From an uncultured Ruminococcus sp. (GTDB taxonomy: Bacteria > Bacillota > Clostridia > Lachnospirales > Lachnospiraceae), in contig FMEL01000022.1 of the NCBI GenBank assembly GCA_900066355.1, positions 1-42,181 on the forward strand: 42,181 nucleotides of DNA, in the 5' to 3' direction. The position numbers and the translations under genes are program-made. Of this stretch, positions 25,165 through 33,765 are shown one piece after another. The first letter of the stretch is position 1, and each line of letters starts with the position of its first letter. The notes beneath the pieces were generated by a model, which was not told the origin of the DNA, did no database searches, and saw only the letters and a program-made list of their open reading frames with translations.

Positions 25165-26628
25165 ATGAGAGCAATGAATCTGACCCTGCTCACCGATTTA
25201 TATGAATTAACCATGATGCAGGGCTATTTTAAGAACCCGACCAATCAGACTGTAATTTTCGACATGTTCTATCGTGTAAATCCTTGTGGCGGCAGTTTTG
25301 CTATTACAGCAGGTCTGGAGCAGATGATTGAATATATTGAAAACCTTCATTTCAGTGATGAAGATATTGAATATCTCCGCAGCCTTCATATTTTTGAAGA
25401 TGACTTCCTGGAATATCTGAGATCATTTCATTTTACCGGTGATATTTATGCGATTCCGGAAGGAACAGTTGTCTTCCCACGCGAACCTCTCGTTAAAGTA
25501 ATCGCGCCGATCATGGAAGCTCAGCTTGTTGAGACTGCGATCCTGAATATCATCAACCATCAGAGTCTGATTGCCACAAAGGCAGCCAGAGTATGCTATG
25601 CAGCCCGCGGTGACGGAATCATGGAATTTGGTCTTCGCCGTGCTCAGGGACCGGATGCCGGTATCTACGGTGCACGTGCTGCAGTGATCGGCGGATGCGC
25701 CGGAACATCCAATGTCCTCACCGGCCAGATGTTCAATGTACCTGTTCTCGGAACACATGCCCACAGCTGGATCATGAGTTTCCCGGATGAATATACCGCA
25801 TTCAAAACCTATGCAAAAATGTACCCGAATTCCTGTACCTTACTCGTAGATACCTACGATGTGCTGAAATCCGGTGTACCAAACGCGATCCGCGTATTCG
25901 AGGAAATGCGCGAGGAAGGCATCCAGCTCACTCACTATGGTATCCGTATCGACAGCGGTGACCTTGCCTACCTTTCCAAAGAAGCTTACAAAATGCTGGC
26001 TGCTGCCGGTTTTGACGATGCAACGATTTCTGCATCAAGTGACCTCGACGAATACCTGATCGACAGCCTGAAGACTCAGGATGCCAAAATTAATTCCTGG
26101 GGTGTCGGCACCAACCTGATCACCAGCAAAGATAACCCGGCTTTCGGTGGTGTATATAAGCTCGCCGCAGTCAAAGATGACGGAAGCAGCTCCTTCACTC
26201 CGAAGATCAAACTTTCCGAAAACACTGAGAAAGTCACCAATCCTGGCAACAAGACCGTTTATCGTATTTACAGCAAATCCACCGGCAAGATCAAAGCTGA
26301 TCTCATCTGTCTCGCAGACGAAGTCTTTGATCCGGAGGAGACGATGATCATTTTTGATCCGACTGATACATGGAAGAAGACTAAAGTCCTCGGCGGCACC
26401 TATGAACTCCGTGAGCTTCTGATTCCAGTCATCCGTGAGGGCAAACGTGTCTATACTTCTCCTGAAGTCATGGATCTGCGTGCATACTGCCAGAAAGAAC
26501 AGAATACTCTGTGGGATGAATCCCGCCGTCTCGTAAATCCGCAGAAAGTTTACGTAGACCTTTCTCAGAAGCTGTTCGATCTTAAGAAAAACCTTCTTGA
26601 AGAAATGAGCGAAAAAGCGCTCGATTAA
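25165..26628 (+). CDS. pncB: Nicotinate phosphoribosyltransferase
   Basis: The enzyme makes nicotinate mononucleotide from nicotinate and PRPP in the NAD salvage pathway. The 487-residue protein has the family N-terminus LLTDLYELTMMQGYF, the central EFGLRRAQGPDAGIYGARAA segment, the GTHAHSWIMSFPDE motif with the conserved histidine, and GIRIDSGDLAYLSKEAYKML with SWGVGTNLITS for PRPP and phosphate binding. The start has AAAGGAG 9 bases upstream. It is transcribed from its own promoter after the divergent tRNA-Gln. Confidence 0.96.
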   Translation: MRAMNLTLLTDLYELTMMQGYFKNPTNQTVIFDMFYRVNPCGGSFAITAGLEQMIEYIENLHFSDEDIEYLRSLHIFEDDFLEYLRSFHFTGDIYAIPEGTVVFPREPLVKVIAPIMEAQLVETAILNIINHQSLIATKAARVCYAARGDGIMEFGLRRAQGPDAGIYGARAAVIGGCAGTSNVLTGQMFNVPVLGTHAHSWIMSFPDEYTAFKTYAKMYPNSCTLLVDTYDVLKSGVPNAIRVFEEMREEGIQLTHYGIRIDSGDLAYLSKEAYKMLAAAGFDDATISASSDLDEYLIDSLKTQDAKINSWGVGTNLITSKDNPAFGGVYKLAAVKDDGSSSFTPKIKLSENTEKVTNPGNKTVYRIYSKSTGKIKADLICLADEVFDPEETMIIFDPTDTWKKTKVLGGTYELRELLIPVIREGKRVYTSPEVMDLRAYCQKEQNTLWDESRRLVNPQKVYVDLSQKLFDLKKNLLEEMSEKALD

Positions 26629-26640
26629 AAAGGCCTCATA

Positions 26641-26680
26641 CTCCCCTCTCACCTTTCATATACTGGAAAATGAGGGGGGA
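26641..26680 (+). promoter_or_regulatory. Hairpin that includes the ribosome site of the M15 gene
   Basis: CTCCCCTC (26641-26648) can pair with GAGGGGGG (26672-26679) with one G-U pair. The 3' arm is the Shine-Dalgarno of the gene starting at 26686, and TTTTT follows. It may terminate pncB transcription partly or limit translation of the next gene. Confidence 0.5.
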
Positions 26681-26685
26681 TTTTT

Positions 26686-27249
26686 ATGATTACTGATTAC
26701 ACACGTCTGATCAATAAAGAGTATCCACTTCCACCGGACTATGTGCCACCGGATCTGATCGACATCGGGCTTCCATTTGACTGTGCTCCCGGCAATCCCA
26801 AAAGACTTCTCGAAAAAAGAACTGCATATGCTGCCAGAGAACTGATCTGTCGCGGTCAGCACGAGGGAATCAGTCTGTGCTGTGTCTCCGGTTACCGCTC
26901 CTATGACCGTCAAAAGGAGCTTTTCCGTGGCAGTTCCTACGTCGCAGCTCCCGGTACCAGCGAACATCAGAGCGGTCTCGCCATTGATCTTTCCAGTCCA
27001 TCCGTACAGATGAAGCTTACAGAAAAATTCGGAGATACTCCGGAGGGACGCTGGCTTGCCTCCCACGCACCTTTTTATGGGTTTATCCTGCGCTATCCTT
27101 TCGGAAAAGAAGACATTACCAGGTATCCTTATGAACCCTGGCATATCCGTTTTGTCACCCGAACCCTTGCCATCTACCTTACAAAAACAGGCATGACACT
27201 GGATGAATACTATACTATTCAAAAAAAGGACTGTGCTATGACAGTTTAA
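26686..27249 (+). CDS. M15-family (VanY-type) D-alanyl-D-alanine carboxypeptidase-like protein
   Basis: The 187-residue protein has the zinc-peptidase motifs of the VanY/M15B family: VSGYRSYDRQKELF, TSEHQSGLAIDLSS (zinc His and Asp) and YEPWHIRFV (catalytic Glu and zinc His, in the ExxH arrangement EPWH). These enzymes trim D-Ala from peptidoglycan stems. No signal peptide or membrane anchor is present, which is odd for a cell-wall enzyme. A very strong GAGGGGGG ribosome site precedes the ATG. It follows pncB by 57 bases and precedes the DAHP synthase gene. Confidence 0.88.
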   Translation: MITDYTRLINKEYPLPPDYVPPDLIDIGLPFDCAPGNPKRLLEKRTAYAARELICRGQHEGISLCCVSGYRSYDRQKELFRGSSYVAAPGTSEHQSGLAIDLSSPSVQMKLTEKFGDTPEGRWLASHAPFYGFILRYPFGKEDITRYPYEPWHIRFVTRTLAIYLTKTGMTLDEYYTIQKKDCAMTV

Positions 27250-27351
27250 CGCGTTAATTTACTTTATTTTTTGGAAATAACGTGTTATACTACTGTTCAA
27301 AGCTGAAAAAAACACAATATTTGTGTGAAAATATCCATGGAGGAAACGATT

Positions 27352-28383
27352 ATGTCTATGAAAACCAATCACCAGCTTCCGCTCCCGGAAGTGTTGAAGC
27401 AAGAATATCCACTCAGCGAAGAGCTGCAGAAAGCCAAGCTGCTTCGCGATCAGGAGATCCGTCGTATTTTTACCGGCGAATCAGATAAATTCGTCGTTCT
27501 GGTCGGTCCTTGTTCCGCAGACAACGAAGACACGGTCTGCGAATACGTCAATCGTCTCAAAAAAGTCGCTGACAAAGTATCTGACAAGTTAATGATCATT
27601 CCAAGAGTCTATACCAACAAACCACGTACTACAGGTGACGGCTACAAGGGCATGCTTCATCAGCCGGATCCGGATAAAGCCCCGGATCTTCTTGCCGGCA
27701 TCATCGCAATCCGCAAAATGCACATCCGTGTGCTTGAAGAAACCGGTCTTTCCTCAGCAGATGAAATGCTTTACCCGGAAAACCGAAGCTATCTGGACGA
27801 TGTGCTTTCCTATGAAGCAATCGGTGCACGTTCCGTCGAAAACCAGCAGCACCGTCTGACTGCAAGCGGCATGGACATTCCGGTCGGCATGAAGAATCCG
27901 ACAAGTGGTGACCTGTCCGTTATGCTTAATTCCGTAATTGCCGCACAGCACCCACATCACTTCATCTACCGTGGATGTGATGTAGAAACCAGCGGAAACG
28001 AACTTGCACATACGATTCTCCGTGGTGGTGTCAACAAATACGGTCAGACCATCCCTAACTATCATTATGAAGATCTGATGCGTCTTTATGACCTGTATGG
28101 CAAAAAAAATCTCAAAAATCCAGCTGTCATCGTGGATGTAAATCATTCCAACTCCGGCAAACAGTTCAAAGAGCAGATTCGTATCGTAAGCGAAGTACTT
28201 CACAGCCGCAACTACAATCCGGATCTCCGCAAACTGATCAAAGGTGTTATGATCGAAAGCTATCTGCTTGAAGGCAGACAGGACATCAGTGACCACATGA
28301 CTCCGGGCTGCTCCATCACCGATCCGTGCCTCGGATGGGAAGATACGGAACGTCTCATTTACGAAATTGCTGAGAAATGTTAA
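27352..28383 (+). CDS. aroG: 3-deoxy-7-phosphoheptulonate (DAHP) synthase, AroG type
   Basis: The enzyme condenses phosphoenolpyruvate and erythrose 4-phosphate, the first step of aromatic amino acid synthesis. The 343 residues match the type I-alpha (AroF/AroG/AroH) family: VLVGPCSADNEDTVCEYVNR, YTNKPRTTGDGYKGMLHQPD, SYEAIGARSVENQQHRLTAS, PVGMKNPTSGDLSVML and VIVDVNHSNSGKQFKEQIRI. I chose the ATG at 27352 because GGAGG lies 8 bases upstream. A possible -10 (TATACT, about 27286) precedes it; no leader peptide or T-box is apparent in the 100-base gap. Confidence 0.94.
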   Translation: MSMKTNHQLPLPEVLKQEYPLSEELQKAKLLRDQEIRRIFTGESDKFVVLVGPCSADNEDTVCEYVNRLKKVADKVSDKLMIIPRVYTNKPRTTGDGYKGMLHQPDPDKAPDLLAGIIAIRKMHIRVLEETGLSSADEMLYPENRSYLDDVLSYEAIGARSVENQQHRLTASGMDIPVGMKNPTSGDLSVMLNSVIAAQHPHHFIYRGCDVETSGNELAHTILRGGVNKYGQTIPNYHYEDLMRLYDLYGKKNLKNPAVIVDVNHSNSGKQFKEQIRIVSEVLHSRNYNPDLRKLIKGVMIESYLLEGRQDISDHMTPGCSITDPCLGWEDTERLIYEIAEKC

Positions 28384-28410
28384 CTTATTTTCAATAAACT
28401 CCCTGTTACC

Positions 28411-28452
28411 AAAAATGGAAGACTTTCGGTTCTCCGAAAATCTTCCATTTTA
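28411..28452. terminator. Bidirectional terminator between DAHP synthase gene and spoVT
   Basis: AAAATGGAAGA (28412-28422) pairs with TCTTCCATTTT (28441-28451), and inner CTTTCGG/CCGAAA bases extend the stem. It separates two convergent genes. Confidence 0.88.
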
Positions 28453-28464
28453 GCTTTTATTATT

Positions 28465-29013
28465 TTATGATTCCATCTGTCGTCCGAGAAACCCTGCTGC
28501 CGTCTGTACGAGCATCTTTTCCGGGTTTCCGAACTTTTCTCCATTGCCTTTTCCGATCAGTGATACTGAACCAATCGCATCTCCGTCACAGATGATCGGC
28601 TGTACGATCACTGCTCCCGCATTTTCTTTCTGGTTCTCGACCAAAGATATTTTCCCGCGTTCCCCGGAATGAAAACAACGCATTTCTCTGTCTGAGATTA
28701 CTCTGTCCAGTTCCCTGCTGATCTCCTTACCGGCAAATTCCCTGCTCCTCTGCCCTGCTGCCGCCACCACCTGATCGTGGTCTGTGATACATGCGATCAT
28801 TCCTGTCGCCTGTGCCAGTGCCTCGGCATATTCTTTAGCGAAAAGATTCAATTCTCCGATAGGCGAATACTTTTTCAGGATGATTTCGCCTTCTTTATCC
28901 GTAAAAATCTCAAGCGGCGTACCTTCCTTTATCCGCAATGTGCGACGAATTTCTTTCGGAATCACAACTCTTCCGAGATCATCGATACGGCGGACGATTC
29001 CTGTTGCCTTCAT
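28465..29013 (-). CDS. spoVT: Stage V sporulation protein T
   Basis: SpoVT is a forespore transcription regulator that modulates sigma-G-dependent genes in Bacillus and clostridia. The 182-residue protein has the AbrB-like swapped-hairpin DNA-binding domain at the N-terminus (MKATGIVRRIDDLGRVVIPK, then EIRRTLRIKEGTPLEIF) and a GAF-like domain after residue 55 (GMIACITDHDQVVAAAG). Length and sequence fit the family well. Its ribosome site AGGAGG lies in an inverted repeat (29027-29100). It is evidence that the organism forms spores. Confidence 0.96.
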   Translation of the reverse strand: MKATGIVRRIDDLGRVVIPKEIRRTLRIKEGTPLEIFTDKEGEIILKKYSPIGELNLFAKEYAEALAQATGMIACITDHDQVVAAAGQRSREFAGKEISRELDRVISDREMRCFHSGERGKISLVENQKENAGAVIVQPIICDGDAIGSVSLIGKGNGEKFGNPEKMLVQTAAGFLGRQMES

Positions 29014-29026
29014 ATTTTTTATGTTC

Positions 29027-29100
29027 CTCCTGTTGTTTTTCCATATTTATATCTTCACTAATGTCGTTTGCTGTATCGTTATTATATGGAAAAACAGGAG
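29027..29100 (-). promoter_or_regulatory. Inverted repeat enclosing the spoVT leader and -10 element
   Basis: The arm 29084-29100 (minus: CTCCTGTTTTTCCATAT) is complementary to 29046-29027 (minus: ATATGGAAAAACAACAGGAG) apart from 3 extra bases. The proximal arm includes the spoVT ribosome site. A TATAAT -10 (minus, 29086-29081) overlaps the distal arm, so transcripts from it would begin inside the loop and lack the distal arm. Confidence 0.65.
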
Positions 29101-29102
29101 AA

Positions 29103-32096
29103 TTATGTGTAAAACTGTGAAATCGTTTTTAATGCAATCGGACTGATACTCGTCGGAACAGGATGCGGTTTTGCAATATAAAATCCCTGAAGCAGATCCA
29201 CACCAAGTTCCAGAACTTTGTTGATCTCTTCCGGTGTTTCCAGACCTTCCGCAACAATCTTCATGTCACGCTTGTGCGCATACGCAACAATATTTTCCAC
29301 GATCTGCTGCTTGTCCGGATCCGTATCAATGTCACGAATGATTGAAAGATCGACTTTAATATAACCCGGTGCCAGATCAAGAAGGCTTTTTTCATTACTG
29401 TAACCGCTTCCATAGTCATCCAGTGCAAAGACACCACTGAATGCCGACGCATTTTTCTTGTGCTGCAGTGCGTGATAATCCAGTGATTCTTCCTCTGTGA
29501 TCTCGATGACAATCTGCTTTGCAAGATCTTTAAAACGCCTTGCAAATTCTTCCTCGTCTTCTCTGTCCATATGCTGGCTCGCAATGGAATTTACAAAGAG
29601 GAGTGCATCTCCCTTTATCAGATTCTTTTCTTTCAGTTCTTTAAATTCCTGTGTCGCGTGGAATAACGTCATACGCTCAATTTCACGCAGTGCACCTTCT
29701 TCCCGGGCAATTTTCATCACCACATCCGGTCGCTTCAATATCGGAAGTTCTGAGCGCATCAGAGCCTCATAAGCTTCAATCTCACCGGTTTTTGCGGAAA
29801 CGATCGGCTGGAAGTAGTACGTAACCAGTTCTTCTTTCACAAAACGATGAAATTCACACCGAATCTGACTGTCACGAAATTCTTCTTCGTAAACATCCTG
29901 ATCAAACTCTGCAATTTTGCCTTTTTCTGTCTTTTTGACCTGATACATGGCAAAATCCGCATGTTTTCTCATAACTCCCAGACTATTGCTGTCCTCCGGA
30001 TACCATGCCACACCACCTGAAATACTTAAATGCAGTTTCTGACCATTCGGCAGGTGAATGACCTTTCCTTCGATTGCTTTTCTCAACTTATCAAGCTGGT
30101 AACGAATCTCATCCTGACTCTTATATCCATGGAATAAAAGATTAAACTCATCGCCGGAAATATGCGCACTTAACGTTCCTTTCGGTGTGCCCTCTTCCAG
30201 ACAACGTCCTGCCTGACGGATATATTCATCGCCCCAGTCATGGCCAAATGTATCATTTGTATACTTGAGGTTATCCAGATCCATCATAACCAGAGCAGCA
30301 TGGCCGATCTTGTCCGGATGGCTGAATATCTTTTCACTTTCCCGTTTAAATGCACGACGGTTATGCAGACCGGTCAGTGCATCATAATCTCTTTCATGTT
30401 CGATTCGGAGACGTTCCATCATAGCAGTTGTCACGTCTTCCACCAGTCCAACCTGTACCCAGCCTTCCATTTTCACTTCCATTCGCACATAACGAAGACC
30501 TCTCTTCGGAAGCCGGACACAGTAAATATTTGTATCACCTGATTCTGATTTAAAGAAATAATTTTCTGTAAAATCTCTAAGTATCTTTCGAAACTCGTCA
30601 AGATTCAAAACAGCATCTGCACTAAAAGGCGCTCCTATCACGGTAAAGAAATTTTCTGTAAAAAATACACTTCCTGTATCAAACCGAATCTCATATCCAC
30701 CAATCTCCACACTCGCCATTTCCATAATACGCAGGAATTTCGTAGAAGTGTTCAGTACATCCTGACTGAGCTGTGTGATCGCATCAGAAAACTGATCAAG
30801 TTCACGGATTCCTGTGCCGGAAAGTTTCGGAATCTTATCTCTGCTTCCCTGTGCTTCCGCCACTTCCTCTGAAAGTTTTGCAATCGGGCTTGCCAGACGC
30901 CGACTGATAATATAACTGCATACCACACCAACCAGCAGCGTAATCAAAATTATCAGTTTCAGCATCGCAAAAACCTGATTTCCAAATGCATAGAGATTTT
31001 TTTCCTCTACTGCACCGATCAGCATCCACTGTTCTTTTGAAAATGGCGCATTTTTGTTGTACAGTTCCAGCGGATATGCCGATGCCATGTATTTCTTTTT
31101 GCCGGTCTTCATTTCATATATATTCTTTGAAAGCCGATTCAGAGTAAGGTCTTCACCCACTGTACTTTTCAGTGTTCCTTCTTTTGACGATACATCTACA
31201 GATTTTACATTTACAGTATCTGAGTCCGGTTCTTCTCCTGTCTCAGCCAGAAGATACGTACCCGTACTGTTATTCTGAAGTTCCGTATATGGAAGCATCG
31301 TCTCCAGATAAGTCGTAAGCATTTCAACACCTATGACACCATATACTGTTCCATCGTCCAGAATCAGCGGAACAGAATATGCCACCACCGAACGGTCATC
31401 TCCCGGCAGAGTATACGGTGTGCTTGTCCAGCGTCCGTAATCTGCTGCATTTAGCTGTCCTCCATCCTTATATGCTGCCTGAAAAACAGGATAAAGAATT
31501 CCCTCGGTTTTGTTATTTTTGAATTTTATTCCCGGTGTCCAGCCCCTGTCCGTAGAAATTTCAAGCGATTTGACAATCTGTACCGGTGAACGTTCCAGCA
31601 GAAGATCATGATTTCTTTCGGAAGCGGCTGTCATCGGATCCAGATCTCTGATATAAATTCCCTGCAATACAGAATCTGTCTCACGTTCATCAAGATCATG
31701 TGTATTAAATATCACAAAAATACCATTGACCGACCTGTGGCGCAGCACATTGATAAGACTGTCACTGGTTTCTTCCATCAGAGATGCACAGGCTTTTTCA
31801 TCAGAATCAAGTTTTTCAATATCCAGTCCTGATGCAATCCTGCTTTCTACAGCATTATTCAATATGCCGGATATAGACGACAGATTTTGATTTTCTACCA
31901 TAGTGGTTTCCAGATAATTCTGTCTGTTTTCCACCTGTTTTTTCAGAATATCCACGGCATTCTTGTTAAGCTGTTTCCCTACGTTTCCAAAATACAGCGT
32001 AGCCACTAAAAGGAACAGTTCTATTATCAATACAATCAGCATTGCCTTAAATATTGACTGAAAAATCGATTTTTCTTTTTTCTTCTGTTGATGCAT
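29103..32096 (-). CDS. dCache-HAMP-PAS-like-GGDEF-EAL membrane protein
   Basis: This 997-residue protein probably makes and/or degrades cyclic di-GMP in response to an external signal. A TM segment near residues 15-40 (MLIVLIIELFLLVATLYFG) and a second near 375-395 (LIILITLLVGVVCSYIISRR) flank a large extracellular dCache-like domain. HAMP and PAS-like regions follow. The GGDEF domain has DALTGLHNRRAF and SGDEF in place of GGDEF, a tolerated variant. The EAL domain has EALMR, FVNSIASQH, EITEEES, LDDYGSGYSN, KVDLSIIRDI and VAEGLET, so catalytic metal ligands look intact. The start at 32096 follows AGGAGG by 10 bases. It follows an orphan sugar-binding lipoprotein by 35 bases. Confidence 0.93.
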   Translation of the reverse strand: MHQQKKKEKSIFQSIFKAMLIVLIIELFLLVATLYFGNVGKQLNKNAVDILKKQVENRQNYLETTMVENQNLSSISGILNNAVESRIASGLDIEKLDSDEKACASLMEETSDSLINVLRHRSVNGIFVIFNTHDLDERETDSVLQGIYIRDLDPMTAASERNHDLLLERSPVQIVKSLEISTDRGWTPGIKFKNNKTEGILYPVFQAAYKDGGQLNAADYGRWTSTPYTLPGDDRSVVAYSVPLILDDGTVYGVIGVEMLTTYLETMLPYTELQNNSTGTYLLAETGEEPDSDTVNVKSVDVSSKEGTLKSTVGEDLTLNRLSKNIYEMKTGKKKYMASAYPLELYNKNAPFSKEQWMLIGAVEEKNLYAFGNQVFAMLKLIILITLLVGVVCSYIISRRLASPIAKLSEEVAEAQGSRDKIPKLSGTGIRELDQFSDAITQLSQDVLNTSTKFLRIMEMASVEIGGYEIRFDTGSVFFTENFFTVIGAPFSADAVLNLDEFRKILRDFTENYFFKSESGDTNIYCVRLPKRGLRYVRMEVKMEGWVQVGLVEDVTTAMMERLRIEHERDYDALTGLHNRRAFKRESEKIFSHPDKIGHAALVMMDLDNLKYTNDTFGHDWGDEYIRQAGRCLEEGTPKGTLSAHISGDEFNLLFHGYKSQDEIRYQLDKLRKAIEGKVIHLPNGQKLHLSISGGVAWYPEDSNSLGVMRKHADFAMYQVKKTEKGKIAEFDQDVYEEEFRDSQIRCEFHRFVKEELVTYYFQPIVSAKTGEIEAYEALMRSELPILKRPDVVMKIAREEGALREIERMTLFHATQEFKELKEKNLIKGDALLFVNSIASQHMDREDEEEFARRFKDLAKQIVIEITEEESLDYHALQHKKNASAFSGVFALDDYGSGYSNEKSLLDLAPGYIKVDLSIIRDIDTDPDKQQIVENIVAYAHKRDMKIVAEGLETPEEINKVLELGVDLLQGFYIAKPHPVPTSISPIALKTISQFYT

Positions 32097-32131
32097 CCGG
32101 AAAAATCCTCCTTCTCCAGTTTCAGAATACA

Positions 32132-33571
32132 CTAACCCTCATATGTCTGTAATTTTGTCAGCGTATCTTCATACCATCTGTCAAAATATTCTCCGGTCAG
32201 AAATTCTTCGGTTGCCGCTTCCATCGTCTGTCCGGCATCAATTCTTTCCTGAACAGCCTTTCTGTCCGCATCCGCAAGATCACTCATTGAATATTCCAGT
32301 ACTGAACGGGCATCCTGCCCGCCTTCAAATGCCGGTGTTGTATATAATTCATTGTTATTTACTGTTTCAACAGCTTTTGTCAGAACCTTATCCATAGATT
32401 TTGGAAGATCTGTTCCACCCTTTCTGATCTCAACCATATCGTTTGCTTTTTGGGTTACCGGAAGATATCCCGACCCAATAGAAAAGCTGGTATTGTTCTC
32501 CGGTTCTGTAAGATATTTCAAAAATTCAACGCTCGCTTCGATTTCTTCATCAGAGCCTTTCGTCACAACCATTCCGGCTCCCTGCTGTACTGCAACCTTT
32601 TTTCCTCCCTCAAACTCAGGCGGTGTAAGTACTTCCAGTTCAATATCATGTGATTCTGTGTCACTGGTCATTACCTGTGTCGGGAAAAATGTGGCACTTG
32701 AAGTTGCACCCACATATGCCAGAATATTTCCGGTTTTAATATCATCACTGCGAAAACGACCGGATGCCGCAAAATATCCTTTTACATATGGAACATAATA
32801 ATTGTCCCAGAGTTTACGGACAATCTCTTTGTCAAAATTCAACGTCATCTTACCGTCTTTCACTTCAAAAAGATTTCCTCCGAGCTGTCTCGCACCTACA
32901 AACATATAATTTGCCATTGCATCTCTTCCAAACAGTGCCTTACCGTCATCTGGTTCTTCTGTCTGTTCATCTGTCCAGTTATAGTATTTCTCTGAAGTCT
33001 CTACCAGGTCTTCTACTGTCTCCAGATCTGACTCGTCTGCGCCGGTTGCTTCTGCAAATTTATCCCAGTCCGTTTTATTCAGAAAAAGAAGTTCTGTAGA
33101 TTTTGCAACCGGGAATATCTTAATACTGCCGTCACCGGAGAAATCACCTTCTTTTAAATAAGCATCTATATATTCACTTTTTTCTTCATCAGTCAGATAA
33201 TCACTGAGATCGACCACCTGACCTGCCTGATCTAATTTATATGCAGTATCTGCATATGCAGAAAAAATATTCGGCATATCGGCCGCACCGACTTTTTCTT
33301 CGGCAGCATCCATTACATTTGATTCCAGGTCATTAACACTTCCCTGACTGGAACTTTCCACAACAATATTCTTTTCTTTACCTACACTTTCATTAAAAGA
33401 ATCTACCAGGGCATTAAATGCATCCAGCTGCTCTCCATTATAATAAGTCCATACCGTCAGGTTTACAGGTTCTTCTGATTTTCCGATCCCGGGCTCTGCC
33501 CCGCATCCTGTAAGCAGACCTGCAAGCATTGCGCTTCCTGCCAGTACAGTGATTATTCTCTTCTGGTTCAT
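32132..33571 (-). CDS. Orphan extracellular solute-binding lipoprotein
   Basis: The 479-residue protein is a family 1 (maltose-type) solute-binding protein. The signal peptide ends in the lipobox LLTGC with Cys23 as lipid anchor, followed by VNLTVWTYYNGEQLDAFNAL typical of these proteins. Other landmarks are MPNIFSAYADTAYKLDQAGQ, KSTELLFLNKTDWDKF and AVQQGAGMVVTKGSDEEIEA. I chose the start at 33571 with GGAAGGAG upstream. No ABC permease or ATPase gene is nearby; instead the GGDEF-EAL gene follows 35 bases later on the same transcript. It may present a ligand to that receptor rather than to a transporter. Confidence 0.93.
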   Translation of the reverse strand: MNQKRIITVLAGSAMLAGLLTGCGAEPGIGKSEEPVNLTVWTYYNGEQLDAFNALVDSFNESVGKEKNIVVESSSQGSVNDLESNVMDAAEEKVGAADMPNIFSAYADTAYKLDQAGQVVDLSDYLTDEEKSEYIDAYLKEGDFSGDGSIKIFPVAKSTELLFLNKTDWDKFAEATGADESDLETVEDLVETSEKYYNWTDEQTEEPDDGKALFGRDAMANYMFVGARQLGGNLFEVKDGKMTLNFDKEIVRKLWDNYYVPYVKGYFAASGRFRSDDIKTGNILAYVGATSSATFFPTQVMTSDTESHDIELEVLTPPEFEGGKKVAVQQGAGMVVTKGSDEEIEASVEFLKYLTEPENNTSFSIGSGYLPVTQKANDMVEIRKGGTDLPKSMDKVLTKAVETVNNNELYTTPAFEGGQDARSVLEYSMSDLADADRKAVQERIDAGQTMEAATEEFLTGEYFDRWYEDTLTKLQTYEG

Positions 33572-33631
33572 GTTGTCTCCTTCCCTGAGCCTTCTGTACA
33601 TCTTTACAATTTTCAAGCATAACCTGGTACC

Positions 33632-33660
33632 ATTGTACCATCTCAGGACTACGTCTTCAA
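33632..33660 (-). promoter_or_regulatory. Promoter of the lipoprotein / GGDEF-EAL operon
   Basis: On the minus strand TTGAAG (33660-33655) and TACAAT (33637-33632) are separated by 17 bases. A TGGTAC/GTACCA dyad (33625-33640) overlaps the -10 and could be an operator. Confidence 0.7.
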
Positions 33661-33696
33661 CAATAGCTGCCTTGTATTTTCCGCATTTTCTGCACA

Positions 33697-33736
33697 GAAA
33701 AAGGAGCTGCCGCACTGATTCCTGCTCAGTACGGCA
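33697..33736 (-). terminator. Terminator after the surface-protein pseudogene
   Basis: On the minus strand TGCCGTACTGA pairs with TCAGTGCGGCA (two mismatches inside), followed by GCTCC and five T. Confidence 0.7.
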
Positions 33737-33765
33737 ACCCCTATTAATCTTATTTCAGATATTTT

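Noticed and set aside
26656..27222. A 188-codon minus-strand open frame opposite the M15 peptidase gene
   Set aside because: The plus-strand frame carries clear zinc-peptidase motifs and a strong ribosome site; the antisense frame has neither.
27250..27351. T-box or leader-peptide attenuator before the DAHP synthase gene
   Set aside because: The gap is only about 100 bases and lacks T-box motifs, a leader ORF rich in aromatic codons, or a terminator/antiterminator pair.
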